From NCBI RefSeq assembly GCF_048006345.1, contig NZ_CP180351.1:3720001-3784000 (forward strand): 64,000 nucleotides of DNA. Reading direction: 5' to 3'. Within the stretch, counting starts at the first letter, position 1, and every line of letters starts with the position of its first letter. Under the pieces are notes generated by a model. That model made no database searches and was not told the origin of the DNA. It saw nothing but the letters and a program-made list of their open reading frames with translations. Made by a program: the position numbers and the translations under genes. This stretch comes from Marivita sp030148515 (GTDB lineage: Bacteria > Pseudomonadota > Alphaproteobacteria > Rhodobacterales > Rhodobacteraceae). Positions 16,712-24,314 of the stretch are shown in pieces.

Positions 16712-17905
16712 ATGAGTTTCCAGAACCCCGTTTTCATTCCCGGCCCGACCAACATTCCTGAATCGCTGCGCAAGGCGTGCGATATGCCGACCATCGACCA
16801 CCGGTCGCCGTTGTTCGGTAAGATCCTGCACCCGGCCCGCAAGGCGGTTCAGCAGATCCTGAAAAGCACCAGCGCGGAAGTGTTCATCTTCCCCGCGTCC
16901 GGTACGGGCGGATGGGAGACCGCGCTGACCAACACGCTCAGCGCCGGTGACACCGTTCTGGTGGCCCGAAACGGCATGTTCTCGCATCGCTGGATCGACA
17001 TGTGCGAACGCTTTGGTCTTGATGTGATCATCGTGGACGTGGCGTGGGGCAAGGGTATCCCGGCGGATCGCTATGAAGAGATCCTGACCAAGGACACGGC
17101 GCACCGGATCAAGGCGGTCCTCGCCACACACAACGAAACGGCCACCGGCGTGAAGTCTGACATCGCAGCGGTCCGCCGCGCGATGGATGCGGCCAAGCAC
17201 CCGGCGCTTTTGTTCGTGGATGGCGTGTCGTCGATTGCGTCCATGGATTTCCGCTTTGACGACTGGGGTGTCGATGTTGCCGTGACCGGGTCGCAGAAAG
17301 GCTTCATGCTGCCTGCTGGTCTTGCGATCACAGCCTTCAGCAAAAAGGCGATGGAGGCGACCAAGACCGCAGGTCTGTTCCGCACGTTCTTTGATGTCAA
17401 CGACATGATGAAGGGCTACGAAAAGAACGCCTATCCCTACACGCCCGCCGTTGGCCTGATGAATGGCCTGAATGAGGCGTGCCGCATGCTGCAGGACGAA
17501 GGTCTTGAGAACGTGTTTGCGCGTCATACCCGCATTGCCGAAGGCGTGCGCGCGGCTGTCGACGCATGGGGTCTTACGCTCTGTGCCGAAACGCCGGACC
17601 TCTACTCTGACACCGTGTCGGCAGTCCGGACACCGGAAGGGTTCAACGCGACCGATATCGTGACCCATGCAGCCAGCACATATGGAGTGGCGTTCGGCGT
17701 TGGTCTGGGTGACGTGGCGGGCAAGGTGTTTCGCATCGGCCACCTTGGCAGCCTCACCGACGTGATGGCGCTTTCGGGTATCGCCACAGCCGAGATGTGC
17801 ATGGTCGATCTTGGCCTCGATATCAAGCTTGGGTCTGGTGTGGCTGCGGCGCAGGAGCACTATCGTCACGGGTCGAACATTGCACAGAAAGTGGCAGCAG
17901 AATGA
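16712..17905 (+). CDS. bhcA: L-aspartate:glyoxylate aminotransferase, beta-hydroxyaspartate cycle
   Basis: A 397-residue class V PLP aminotransferase of the serine/aspartate-glyoxylate type. It makes glycine from glyoxylate with aspartate as amino donor and so opens the beta-hydroxyaspartate cycle. FIPGPTNIPESLRKA at the N-terminus is a family mark; DGVSSIAS holds the PLP-binding Asp, and GSQKGFML carries the PLP lysine, Lys196. GGAGGAG precedes the ATG at 16,712. The stop overlaps the bhcB start (ATGA at 17,902). Alone it could be called a serine-glyoxylate aminotransferase; the order with a dehydratase, an aldolase-like protein and a cyclodeaminase-like reductase makes BhcA the better name. 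Confidence 0.9.
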   Translation: MSFQNPVFIPGPTNIPESLRKACDMPTIDHRSPLFGKILHPARKAVQQILKSTSAEVFIFPASGTGGWETALTNTLSAGDTVLVARNGMFSHRWIDMCERFGLDVIIVDVAWGKGIPADRYEEILTKDTAHRIKAVLATHNETATGVKSDIAAVRRAMDAAKHPALLFVDGVSSIASMDFRFDDWGVDVAVTGSQKGFMLPAGLAITAFSKKAMEATKTAGLFRTFFDVNDMMKGYEKNAYPYTPAVGLMNGLNEACRMLQDEGLENVFARHTRIAEGVRAAVDAWGLTLCAETPDLYSDTVSAVRTPEGFNATDIVTHAASTYGVAFGVGLGDVAGKVFRIGHLGSLTDVMALSGIATAEMCMVDLGLDIKLGSGVAAAQEHYRHGSNIAQKVAAE

Positions 17906-18870
17906 AAGACATGGGCATGATCATCCCGACCTATGAAGACATGCTGGCGGCGCATGAGCGGATCAAACCGCATATCCGCCGCACACCGGTGATGCAGTCG
18001 GATTACCTCAACGACCTGACCGGGGCGCAGTTGTTCTTCAAGTGCGAGAACTTCCAGGAGCCGGGTGCTTTCAAGGTGCGGGGCGGATCGAACGCGGTGT
18101 TCGGGTTGAGCGATGAAGAGGCGGAGCGTGGGGTGTGTACCCATTCCTCGGGTAACCATGCCTTGTGCCTGAGCTACGCCGCAGGCCGTCGTGGTATCCC
18201 GTGTAACGTGGTCATGCCGCGCACCGCGCCGCAGGCCAAAAAAGACGCGGTGCGTCGCTATGGCGGCACGATCACCGAGTGCGAGCCGTCGACCACATCG
18301 CGCGAGGCGGTTTTTGCCGAAGTGCAGGCGCGCACCGGTGGTGAGTTCGTGCACCCCTACAATGACCCCCGCGTTATCGCGGGGCAGGGGACCTGTTCCA
18401 AGGAATTCATGGAACAGACCGACGGTCTCGACATGATGGTGGCACCCATCGGGGGTGGTGGGATGATTTCGGGGACTTGTCTGACACTGTCGACACTGGC
18501 ACCTGATGTCAAAATCATTGCCGCCGAGCCGGAACAGGCCGACGACGCCTATCGCAGCTTCAAGGCGGGGCACATCATCGCCGATGACGCGCCCGAGACA
18601 ATTGCCGATGGTCTCAAGGTGCCGCTCAAGGATCTGACGTGGCATTTTGTGTCGAACCATGTGTCCGACATCATGACCGCGTCGGAAGAAGAGATCATCG
18701 ACGCGATGAAGATCACGTGGAAGTATCTGCGCATCGTGATGGAGCCGTCCTGCGCCGTGCCGCTGGCGATCATCCTCAAGAACAAGGAAGCCTTCGCCGG
18801 CAAGCGTGTAGGCGTGATCGTCACGGGCGGGAACGTGGACCTCGATAAACTGCCGTGGATGACGCGGTAA
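17902..18870 (+). CDS. bhcB: Beta-hydroxyaspartate dehydratase
   Basis: A 322-residue fold-type II PLP enzyme resembling threonine dehydratase and serine racemase. In the beta-hydroxyaspartate cycle it removes water from erythro-beta-hydroxyaspartate to give iminosuccinate. GAFKVRGG holds the PLP lysine (Lys58), HSSGNHA is the substrate loop, GGGGMISG the phosphate-binding loop, and VTGGNVD the C-terminal motif. Start and the 3' end of bhcA overlap by 4 bases, so the two are translationally coupled. Outside this cluster such a protein would be annotated threonine/serine dehydratase; the context decides. Confidence 0.9.
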   Translation: MKDMGMIIPTYEDMLAAHERIKPHIRRTPVMQSDYLNDLTGAQLFFKCENFQEPGAFKVRGGSNAVFGLSDEEAERGVCTHSSGNHALCLSYAAGRRGIPCNVVMPRTAPQAKKDAVRRYGGTITECEPSTTSREAVFAEVQARTGGEFVHPYNDPRVIAGQGTCSKEFMEQTDGLDMMVAPIGGGGMISGTCLTLSTLAPDVKIIAAEPEQADDAYRSFKAGHIIADDAPETIADGLKVPLKDLTWHFVSNHVSDIMTASEEEIIDAMKITWKYLRIVMEPSCAVPLAIILKNKEAFAGKRVGVIVTGGNVDLDKLPWMTR

Positions 18871-18890
18871 ACGCGCTTCCTTTCCGATCC

Positions 18891-18908
18891 TGTTTCCGAT
18901 AGGAAACA
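18891..18908 (+). promoter_or_regulatory. Perfect inverted repeat between bhcB and bhcC
   Basis: TGTTTCC-GATA-GGAAACA is a perfect 7-bp inverted repeat with a 4-base centre, in the 107-bp gap between bhcB and bhcC. Palindromes with TTTCC and GGAAA arms are common operator shapes for IclR-type regulators. It could also fold as a weak hairpin in the RNA and affect processing. Either role is inferred. Confidence 0.45.
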
Positions 18909-18977
18909 ACCGGAACTATACGACACACAGCGAGTCTGCATGTCAATCGCGACACGCTTTACCTTCGGAGAGACGCA

Positions 18978-20140
18978 ATGAAAGACATGAGCATTCTGGA
19001 CGATTATGAAGTCGGTTTCGACATTCCCGCCAAGCCGGGCATGAGCGAAGCCGAGGTGCAGACACCCTGCCTCGTTCTCGACCTCGACGCGCTGGAGCGC
19101 AACATCAAGAAGATGGGCGATTACGCCAAGGCGCATGGCATGCGTCACCGCGTGCATGGCAAGATGCACAAGTCGGTGGACGTGGCCCTGCTCCAGGTCG
19201 AACTGGGCGGCGCCTGCGGCGTGTGCTGCCAGAAAGTGTCCGAGGCCGAGGTGTTCGCCCGCGGTGGCATCAAGGACGTTCTGGTGTCGAACCAGGTGCG
19301 TGATCCCGCCAAGATCGACCGTCTGGCGCGTATGCCGAAGCTGGGCGCGCGGACGATCTGCTGTGTGGACGATCTGGCCAACGTGGCGGACCTGTCGGCA
19401 GCGGCGGTCAAGCACGGCACGCAGATCGAATGTCTGGTTGAGATCGATTGCGGCGCGGGTCGTTGCGGCGTGACCACGACGCCTGCGGTTGTCGAGATTG
19501 CCAAGGCGATTGACGCGGCAGAGGGTCTGAAGTTCGCCGGCATCCAGGCCTATCAGGGCGCGATGCAGCACATGGACAGCTATGACGAGCGCAAGGCGAA
19601 GATCGACATCGCCGTGGCGCAGGTGAAAGACGCCGTGGACACGCTCAAGGCCGAAGGCATCGAGTGTGACATCGTCGGCGGCGGCGGCACCGGGTCGTAT
19701 TACTTCGAGTCCAACTCGGGTGTGTACAACGAGCTGCAGTGCGGATCTACGCGTTCATGGACGCGGATTACGGTCGTATCCTCGACAAGGACGGCAAGCG
19801 CATCGACCAAGGCGAGTGGGAGAACGCGCTGTTCATCCTGACCTCGGTGATGAGCCATGCGAAGGCCGACAAGGCCATCGTCGATGCGGGTCTCAAGGCG
19901 CAGTCGGTGGACTCGGGTCTGCCGGTGATCTTTGGACGCAACGACGTGCAATACGTCAAATGCTCGGACGAGCATGGTGTGGTGATGGACCCGCAGGGCG
20001 TGCTCAAGGTCAATGACAAGCTCAAGCTGGTGCCGGGCCACTGTGACCCGACCTGCAACGTGCACGACTGGTATGTCGGTGTGCGGAACGGCGTTGTGGA
20101 AACCGTTTGGCCGGTCTCGGCGCGCGGCCGCGCGTATTGA
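18978..20140 (+). pseudogene. bhcC: Beta-hydroxyaspartate aldolase, disrupted by a one-base frameshift
   Basis: The intact protein would have about 388 residues and be a metal- and PLP-dependent enzyme of the D-threonine aldolase group that joins glycine and glyoxylate into erythro-beta-hydroxyaspartate, the central step of the cycle. The N-terminal part (18,978 to about 19,747) has LVLDLDALERNIKKMGDYA and GKMHKS (PLP lysine near 62-65). After codon 257 the frame changes: reading TAC at 19,748 restores YAFMDADYGRILDKDGKR and the metal-binding end PGHCDPTCNVHDWY. One base is missing near 19,745-19,748. The rest is uneroded, so this is either a sequencing error or a very recent mutation. If real, the cycle would be blocked here. 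Confidence 0.85.
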
Positions 20141-20167
20141 TTTCGCCGCGCTGACGCGCGTCGATCC

Positions 20168-20225
20168 GTGGGGGGCCAGCCCCCCACACCCCCCGAAGTA
20201 TTTTTGAACCAGAGAAGACCAGGAC
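20168..20225 (+). repeat. Intergenic roseobacter-type repeat, copy A
   Basis: A perfect hairpin (GTGGGGGGC, 2-base loop, GCCCCCCAC) is followed by a fixed tail from 20,191 to 20,225 containing CCCCGAAGTATTTTTGAACC and AGAGAAGACCAGGAC. The same tail with two differences occurs at 41,273-41,307 after another G-rich hairpin. From memory, such elements recur in Rhodobacteraceae genomes, usually after genes. Here it lies between bhcC and bhcD. Confidence 0.75.
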
Positions 20226-20256
20226 GGTGCGCAGTGGGGACTGTCGCACCGTTTTT
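20224..20256 (+). terminator. Terminator-like hairpin inside the bhc cluster, just before bhcD
   Basis: An 8-bp stem (ACGGTGCG with CGCACCGT), 13-base loop, and a run of five T form a classical intrinsic terminator. It ends 15 bases before the bhcD start, overlapping the leader that carries the bhcD ribosome-binding site. Transcripts from bhcABC would be partly stopped here, lowering bhcD or making it depend on anti-termination or its own promoter. Confidence 0.7.
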
Positions 20257-20271
20257 CATGAGGGAGAGACC

Positions 20272-21237
20272 ATGTATATCGTTCCGGAAGCCATGATCGC
20301 CGATCTGGTGTCACGCGAGGCCTCGTTCGAGGCGGTGGAGCAGGTGTTTGCCGCGATGGCGGCGAAGGATGCCTATAACTTTCCGGTGGTTCGCGAGGCG
20401 ATTGGGCACGAGGACGCGCTTTACGGCTTCAAGGGTGGGTTCGACCGGGTTGGCGGCGCGCTGGGTCTGAAGGCCGGGGGCTACTGGCCGCACAACCTCG
20501 AGAAACGCGGGCTGATCAACCACCAGTCGACGGTGTTTCTGTTCGATCCGGACACCGGCAAGGTGCGGGCGATGGTCGGGGGGAACCTTCTGACGGCGCT
20601 GCGCACGGCGGCGGCGTCTTCTGTATCGATCAAACATCTGGCGCGGGCGGATGCCAAGGTCATGGGCATGGTCGGCGCAGGCCATCAGGCGACGTTCCAG
20701 CTGCGGGCTGCACTGGAGCAACGGTCCTTTGAGAAGGTGATCGGGTGGAACTATCACCCCGAGATGCTGCCCAACATCGAGAAGGTGGCGCAGGAGGCCG
20801 GTGTGCCGTTCGAGGCGGTGGACCTGCCGGGGATGGCTGAGGCGGATGTGATTATCTCGATCACCTCGGCATTCTCGCCGTCTTTGATGGCGGATCATGT
20901 CAGCCCCGGTACGCATCTTGCCTGCATGGGCACCGATACCAAGGGCAAGCAGGAGGTCGAGGCGGCGCTGCTGGCGCGGGCCAAGGTGTTCACCGACGAG
21001 GTCGCGCAGTCGATCAGCATCGGCGAGGCACAGCACGCGGTGGCGGCAGGGCTGATCGCGGAAAGCGACGTGATCGAGATCGGTGCGGTGATCAATGGCA
21101 CCCATCCGGGGCGGACCTCGGACGAGGACATCACGCTGTTCGACGGGACCGGTGTCGGGCTTCAGGATCTGGCCGTGGCATCGAAGGTTGTCGAGTTGGC
21201 CATTGAACGCGGTGTGGCGGTCGAGGTGGATTTCTGA
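20272..21237 (+). CDS. bhcD: Iminosuccinate reductase, beta-hydroxyaspartate cycle
   Basis: A 321-residue ornithine cyclodeaminase/mu-crystallin family protein. In this cycle it reduces iminosuccinate to L-aspartate with NAD(P)H, regenerating the amino donor for BhcA. GGNLLTALRTAAASS holds the substrate-contacting residues and GMVGAGHQATFQLRAA the Rossmann nucleotide-binding loop; ACMGTDTKGKQEV and DEVAQSISIGEAQHA are family marks. GAGGGAGAGACC directly precedes the ATG. It is the last gene of bhcABCD, separated from bhcC by a repeat and a terminator-like hairpin. Out of context it would be named ornithine cyclodeaminase. Confidence 0.9.
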   Translation: MYIVPEAMIADLVSREASFEAVEQVFAAMAAKDAYNFPVVREAIGHEDALYGFKGGFDRVGGALGLKAGGYWPHNLEKRGLINHQSTVFLFDPDTGKVRAMVGGNLLTALRTAAASSVSIKHLARADAKVMGMVGAGHQATFQLRAALEQRSFEKVIGWNYHPEMLPNIEKVAQEAGVPFEAVDLPGMAEADVIISITSAFSPSLMADHVSPGTHLACMGTDTKGKQEVEAALLARAKVFTDEVAQSISIGEAQHAVAAGLIAESDVIEIGAVINGTHPGRTSDEDITLFDGTGVGLQDLAVASKVVELAIERGVAVEVDF

Positions 21238-21266
21238 AGCGATCCGTTGTAGCGGAACAAAGCGTT

Positions 21267-21296
21267 TGAATTTATCGCAACTGAATTTATCGCAAC
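21267..21296 (+). repeat. Perfect tandem duplication of a 15-base unit
   Basis: TGAATTTATCGCAAC occurs twice in immediate succession, 30 bases after the bhcD stop. It may be a replication slippage product or a pair of half-sites. No gene covers it. Confidence 0.8.
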
Positions 21297-21395
21297 GCTA
21301 TCGGCGTGTTAGGTAAGTCTGACGTATTTGAGCGACGGGCATGCTATCTGGATATTCGGCGCTGCGTCCGTCCCTCAAAACTGACCCGCCGTCTG

Positions 21396-21908
21396 CTAAA
21401 ACTCTGGGTTTCCGACCAATGCAAAGTCCAGAACAGCGGAGTCGAAGAGGGCTGAACCTCTGCAAATTGTCTTGGCGTAGGTCCATTCGATCTTTTCATA
21501 TGTCATGGTGATGGTTTCTGTCGGCACAGGTTCAGCCTTGGTGGCCGAATCCTCGATTTTGACGCCTGATAACGTGAAGGTGCATGTGCCCTTTGGTCCA
21601 AGCCCGGGGGCGTTGTCCACCAAAGTGACGGTATCGAGCCGTCCGCTTCCTGTTGCAATGGCACGGAATGGTGAGGGATATGCACTCGTTGGCCTGTTCA
21701 CTTTGAGTGTGCCCCGGCCAGCGACACCGGTTTTGGTTGTCCCGGGTTCAGGCACGCTGCTTGCGGAGGTGTTGTAGCTGGAGACTAAGACATCCTTCAT
21801 CCGGTGAGTGTATTGAGAGGTATTGGTACTGCCAGTGCCAAGTTTGCCGGTGGGTTGCAGGCGTGTATTTTCACCCTTTATGTCACCAATTTTGATAAAT
21901 GCGGGCAT
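21396..21908 (-). CDS. Hcp-like protein (type VI secretion tube family)
   Basis: A 170-residue protein that resembles the Hcp family, which forms hexameric rings stacked into the type VI secretion tube. The N-terminus MPAFIKIGDIKGEN corresponds to the first Hcp strand and GETK-like turn, and the late TMTYEKIEWTYAK is the most typical Hcp stretch. TGGGAGA precedes ATG 21,908; the frame extends upstream, but that extension is not family-like. No other type VI genes (tssB, tssC, tssM, vgrG) are in the window, so it is either an orphan Hcp served by a system elsewhere or a domain relative with another use. Both neighbours are metabolic. Confidence 0.65.
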   Translation of the reverse strand: MPAFIKIGDIKGENTRLQPTGKLGTGSTNTSQYTHRMKDVLVSSYNTSASSVPEPGTTKTGVAGRGTLKVNRPTSAYPSPFRAIATGSGRLDTVTLVDNAPGLGPKGTCTFTLSGVKIEDSATKAEPVPTETITMTYEKIEWTYAKTICRGSALFDSAVLDFALVGNPEF

Positions 21909-22273
21909 TTCTATCTCCCAAAACGAAGCATTTAATTCACGTGTTCGGACCAGAAGGTATGGCGATGGCACGTTTATGCCGGATTAATTGTGTGTCACGG
22001 AAAGGACCTGACCTGATCCGCTAAATTCGAACGTCAAACAGGCCCAGTGTCACCATCAATCAGGGATAAATCCCTTTGGACTGTTCGTGTTAATCTTGTC
22101 TTGGTGAAAAGTGCCGTAACGCACTCTCTTTTGTGCACGCTGACTGGGAACAATATCAGGTGATTCAGGAATTCGATCAAGAGAATTAAACTATGCCAAG
22201 ATTGCATGTGGTCGGTGCAGGCGAGCGGCAGCGCGTTGAAAAGCACATATCTTTAAGGACATCGTCAAAAGTG
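21909..22273. other. Intergenic region before the permease gene; possible small RNA on the plus strand
   Basis: About 365 bases without a convincing gene. A 45-codon plus-strand frame from ATG 22,193 runs through the terminator and is not believable as a protein. Because a strong plus-strand terminator follows at 22,274 while no plus-strand gene lies upstream within 1 kb, a small RNA is possible. A GGGATAAATCCC hairpin is at about 22,062-22,073. The left end must also contain the promoter of the Hcp-like gene. Confidence 0.4.
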
Positions 22274-22299
22274 AAGGGGGCGAAATCGCCCCCTTTTTT
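22274..22299 (+). terminator. Strong rho-independent terminator, plus-strand orientation
   Basis: GGGGGCG-AAAT-CGCCCCC with flanking AA and a run of six T gives a 9-bp stem and a perfect T-tract on the plus strand. It also lies 42 bases after the stop of the minus-strand permease gene and may serve it from the other side, though its T-tract in that direction is interrupted. Confidence 0.85.
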
Positions 22300-22340
22300 G
22301 GTCTGTATGTACGAACTCTTTGAATTTTGATGTGGCCGGA

Positions 22341-23756
22341 TCACTCGCCCGGCATGGAGCCTTTGCCGTGGCCGGACATGCCGCCGGAGACTTCCTCGGT
22401 CGCCTCATCGGAGAGTTCCTCGGGCAGGACAAGGTTCAGAACGATGGCGATCACTGCGGCGGGCAGGATGCCGGAGGTGGCCAAGACCTTGAGCGTCTGC
22501 GGCAGGTATTGCAGCGCGTCCGGCTCCAGTTGAAGGCCAAGGCCCAGCGACAGGGCAATCGCGAAGATCACCATGTTGCGGCGGTTCCAGTTCACGTCGG
22601 ACAGCATCGAGATACCGGCCGCGACAACCATGCCGAACATGACGATCACACCGCCGCCCAGTACTTCGATCGGCACCGACGAGATCACCGCGCCGACCTT
22701 GGGAACAAGGCCGCACAGGATCAGGAACAGCGCACCGATGGTGACGACACCCCGGCTCATCACGCCGGTCATGGCAATGAGGCCGACGTTCTGGCTGAAG
22801 GATGTGTTGGGCAGCGCGCCGAAGAGACCCGAGACTGCGGTGCCCAGACCGTCTGCCATGGTTGCGCCCTGGATTTCCTTGTCGGTGGCTTCACGGCCTG
22901 CGCCGCCCTTGGTGATGCCCGACACGTCACCCACGGTTTCCACCGCCGACACGAAGGACATGGCGCAGAAGCCGATGATCGCGGCGACCGAGAATTCCAG
23001 CCCGAAATGCAGCGGGTTCGGCAGGGCGAAACTCGCGGCGCGACCCACATTGCCAAGGTTCACCTGACCCAGCGCGAAGGCCACGGCATAGCCCACAAGC
23101 AGACCGACGAGAACCGCTGAGACGGAAAGCATGCCGCGGGTGAAGAACTTGAGCCCCAGCGTGACGATGATCACCGTGCCGGCCATCGTCCAGTTGAGGA
23201 GCGAGCCGTATTCCGGGGTGCCGATGGCGGGCACACCGCCTGCCGCGTATTGCACGCCAACCTTGACCAGTGCGAGGCCGATCATGGTGACGACAAGGCC
23301 CGTGACCAACGGCGGCAGGGCAAAGCGCAGTTTGCCGATGAAGAGACCCAGAACGGTGTGAAAAAGACCCCCGACCAGAATACCGCCCATCAGAACGGCG
23401 ATGGCGTCAACGCCCTTGCCCGCAACCAGCGGGATCATGATCGGGATGAAGGCAAAGGACGTGCCCTGCACAATGGGCAGGCGTGCGCCCACGGGGCCGA
23501 AGCCGATGGTCTGGAACAGTGTGGCGATGCCCGCAAAGAACATCGACATCTGGATCATGTAGATCATCTGCGGGAAATCGGGGCTGTTGGAGCCAAAGCC
23601 GAAGCCCGCCGCGCCGCAGACGATGATCGCCGGGGTGACGTTGGACACGAACATCGCCAGAACGTGCTGGATGCCCAAAGGCACCGCCTTGGCGATGGGG
23701 GGTGTGTAGTTCGGATCGCGGAGCTGCTCCGGCGTGCCGATGGATGCGTCTGACAT
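22341..23756 (-). CDS. Xanthine/uric acid permease, NCS2 family
   Basis: A 471-residue integral membrane protein with 12-14 hydrophobic segments, belonging to the nucleobase:cation symporter-2 family that imports xanthine, urate or uracil with protons. QNVGLIAMTGVMSRGV is the conserved NCS2 signature in the second half, with PLVTGLVVTMIGLALVKVG earlier. It is last in a minus-strand unit after the allantoinase/decarboxylase fusion and allA; the gap to allA is 66 bp. That context favours a purine (urate or xanthine) over uracil. The C-terminal tail is polar and Gly/Glu-rich. Confidence 0.88.
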   Translation of the reverse strand: MSDASIGTPEQLRDPNYTPPIAKAVPLGIQHVLAMFVSNVTPAIIVCGAAGFGFGSNSPDFPQMIYMIQMSMFFAGIATLFQTIGFGPVGARLPIVQGTSFAFIPIMIPLVAGKGVDAIAVLMGGILVGGLFHTVLGLFIGKLRFALPPLVTGLVVTMIGLALVKVGVQYAAGGVPAIGTPEYGSLLNWTMAGTVIIVTLGLKFFTRGMLSVSAVLVGLLVGYAVAFALGQVNLGNVGRAASFALPNPLHFGLEFSVAAIIGFCAMSFVSAVETVGDVSGITKGGAGREATDKEIQGATMADGLGTAVSGLFGALPNTSFSQNVGLIAMTGVMSRGVVTIGALFLILCGLVPKVGAVISSVPIEVLGGGVIVMFGMVVAAGISMLSDVNWNRRNMVIFAIALSLGLGLQLEPDALQYLPQTLKVLATSGILPAAVIAIVLNLVLPEELSDEATEEVSGGMSGHGKGSMPGE

Positions 23757-23822
23757 GGTTCCTTCTCCCTCGTAACCATTGGTTTTATTGCCGGACGCCT
23801 CTCCTCAAAGGCGGCCGGTTCG

Positions 23823-24314
23823 TTATGTGCCGTTGACCACCTCGTAAGGGGTTTCGAGCCAGTGTTCTTCGAGATTGGCACCGTCCCCGATCCGGTCGAT
23901 CACGGCAAAAAGGCCGGTGCCTGACAGCGGGGTGAGAACCCCGTGCCACGTGTTGCGGTGAAAATTGATCGCTTGCCCTGCTTGGGTCAGGAAGGCGCGC
24001 GGCGTGCCGGGTTTACCATCCTCGTCCGGGGCGACGATCACCAGGAAGGGATCATGGCTCATCGGCACGAAGGCCTGACTGCCGAGCGGGTGCCGTTCCA
24101 GCAGGTCGAGCGTGTAGGGCAGGCTGCGCAGCACGGCCTTGAAGAGGCTGATCCCGGCGCGACCACCCGAAAAGTCGAGTGTCGCGCGGTCGTGGTAGCG
24201 GCCGCAGAGGCCCTGATTGATCAGCTTGTCCGGGTCGCCTGAACAGTCGAGCAGGTCGCCGAACGGGGCGAAGGCGGTGGCCGTCAGCGGCTCTGTGAGG
24301 ATCTGACGGGTCAT
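23823..24314 (-). CDS. allA: Ureidoglycolate lyase
   Basis: A 163-residue cupin-like enzyme that splits (S)-ureidoglycolate into glyoxylate and urea, the last step of the purine pathway in this window. The family's pattern is clear: FAPFGDLLDCSGDP at the start, FKAVLRSLPYTLDLLERHPLGSQ in the middle, FHRNTWHGVLTPL carrying the metal/active-site His, and FAVIDRIGDGANLEEHWL at the end. Its ATG overlaps the stop of the preceding fusion gene by 4 bases (24,311-24,314), so the two are coupled. The glyoxylate made here is the input for BhcA and BhcC. Confidence 0.92.
   Translation of the reverse strand: MTRQILTEPLTATAFAPFGDLLDCSGDPDKLINQGLCGRYHDRATLDFSGGRAGISLFKAVLRSLPYTLDLLERHPLGSQAFVPMSHDPFLVIVAPDEDGKPGTPRAFLTQAGQAINFHRNTWHGVLTPLSGTGLFAVIDRIGDGANLEEHWLETPYEVVNGT

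Noticed and set aside
19739..20140. The 3' part of bhcC as a separate gene starting at ATG 19,757 or at an earlier start codon
   Set aside because: It is the exact continuation of the aldolase and has no ribosome-binding site of its own; a one-base frameshift explains both pieces.
22193..22330. A 45-codon plus-strand frame starting at ATG 22,193
   Set aside because: It runs through a strong terminator hairpin and has no good ribosome-binding site or family resemblance; a non-coding RNA is a better idea there.
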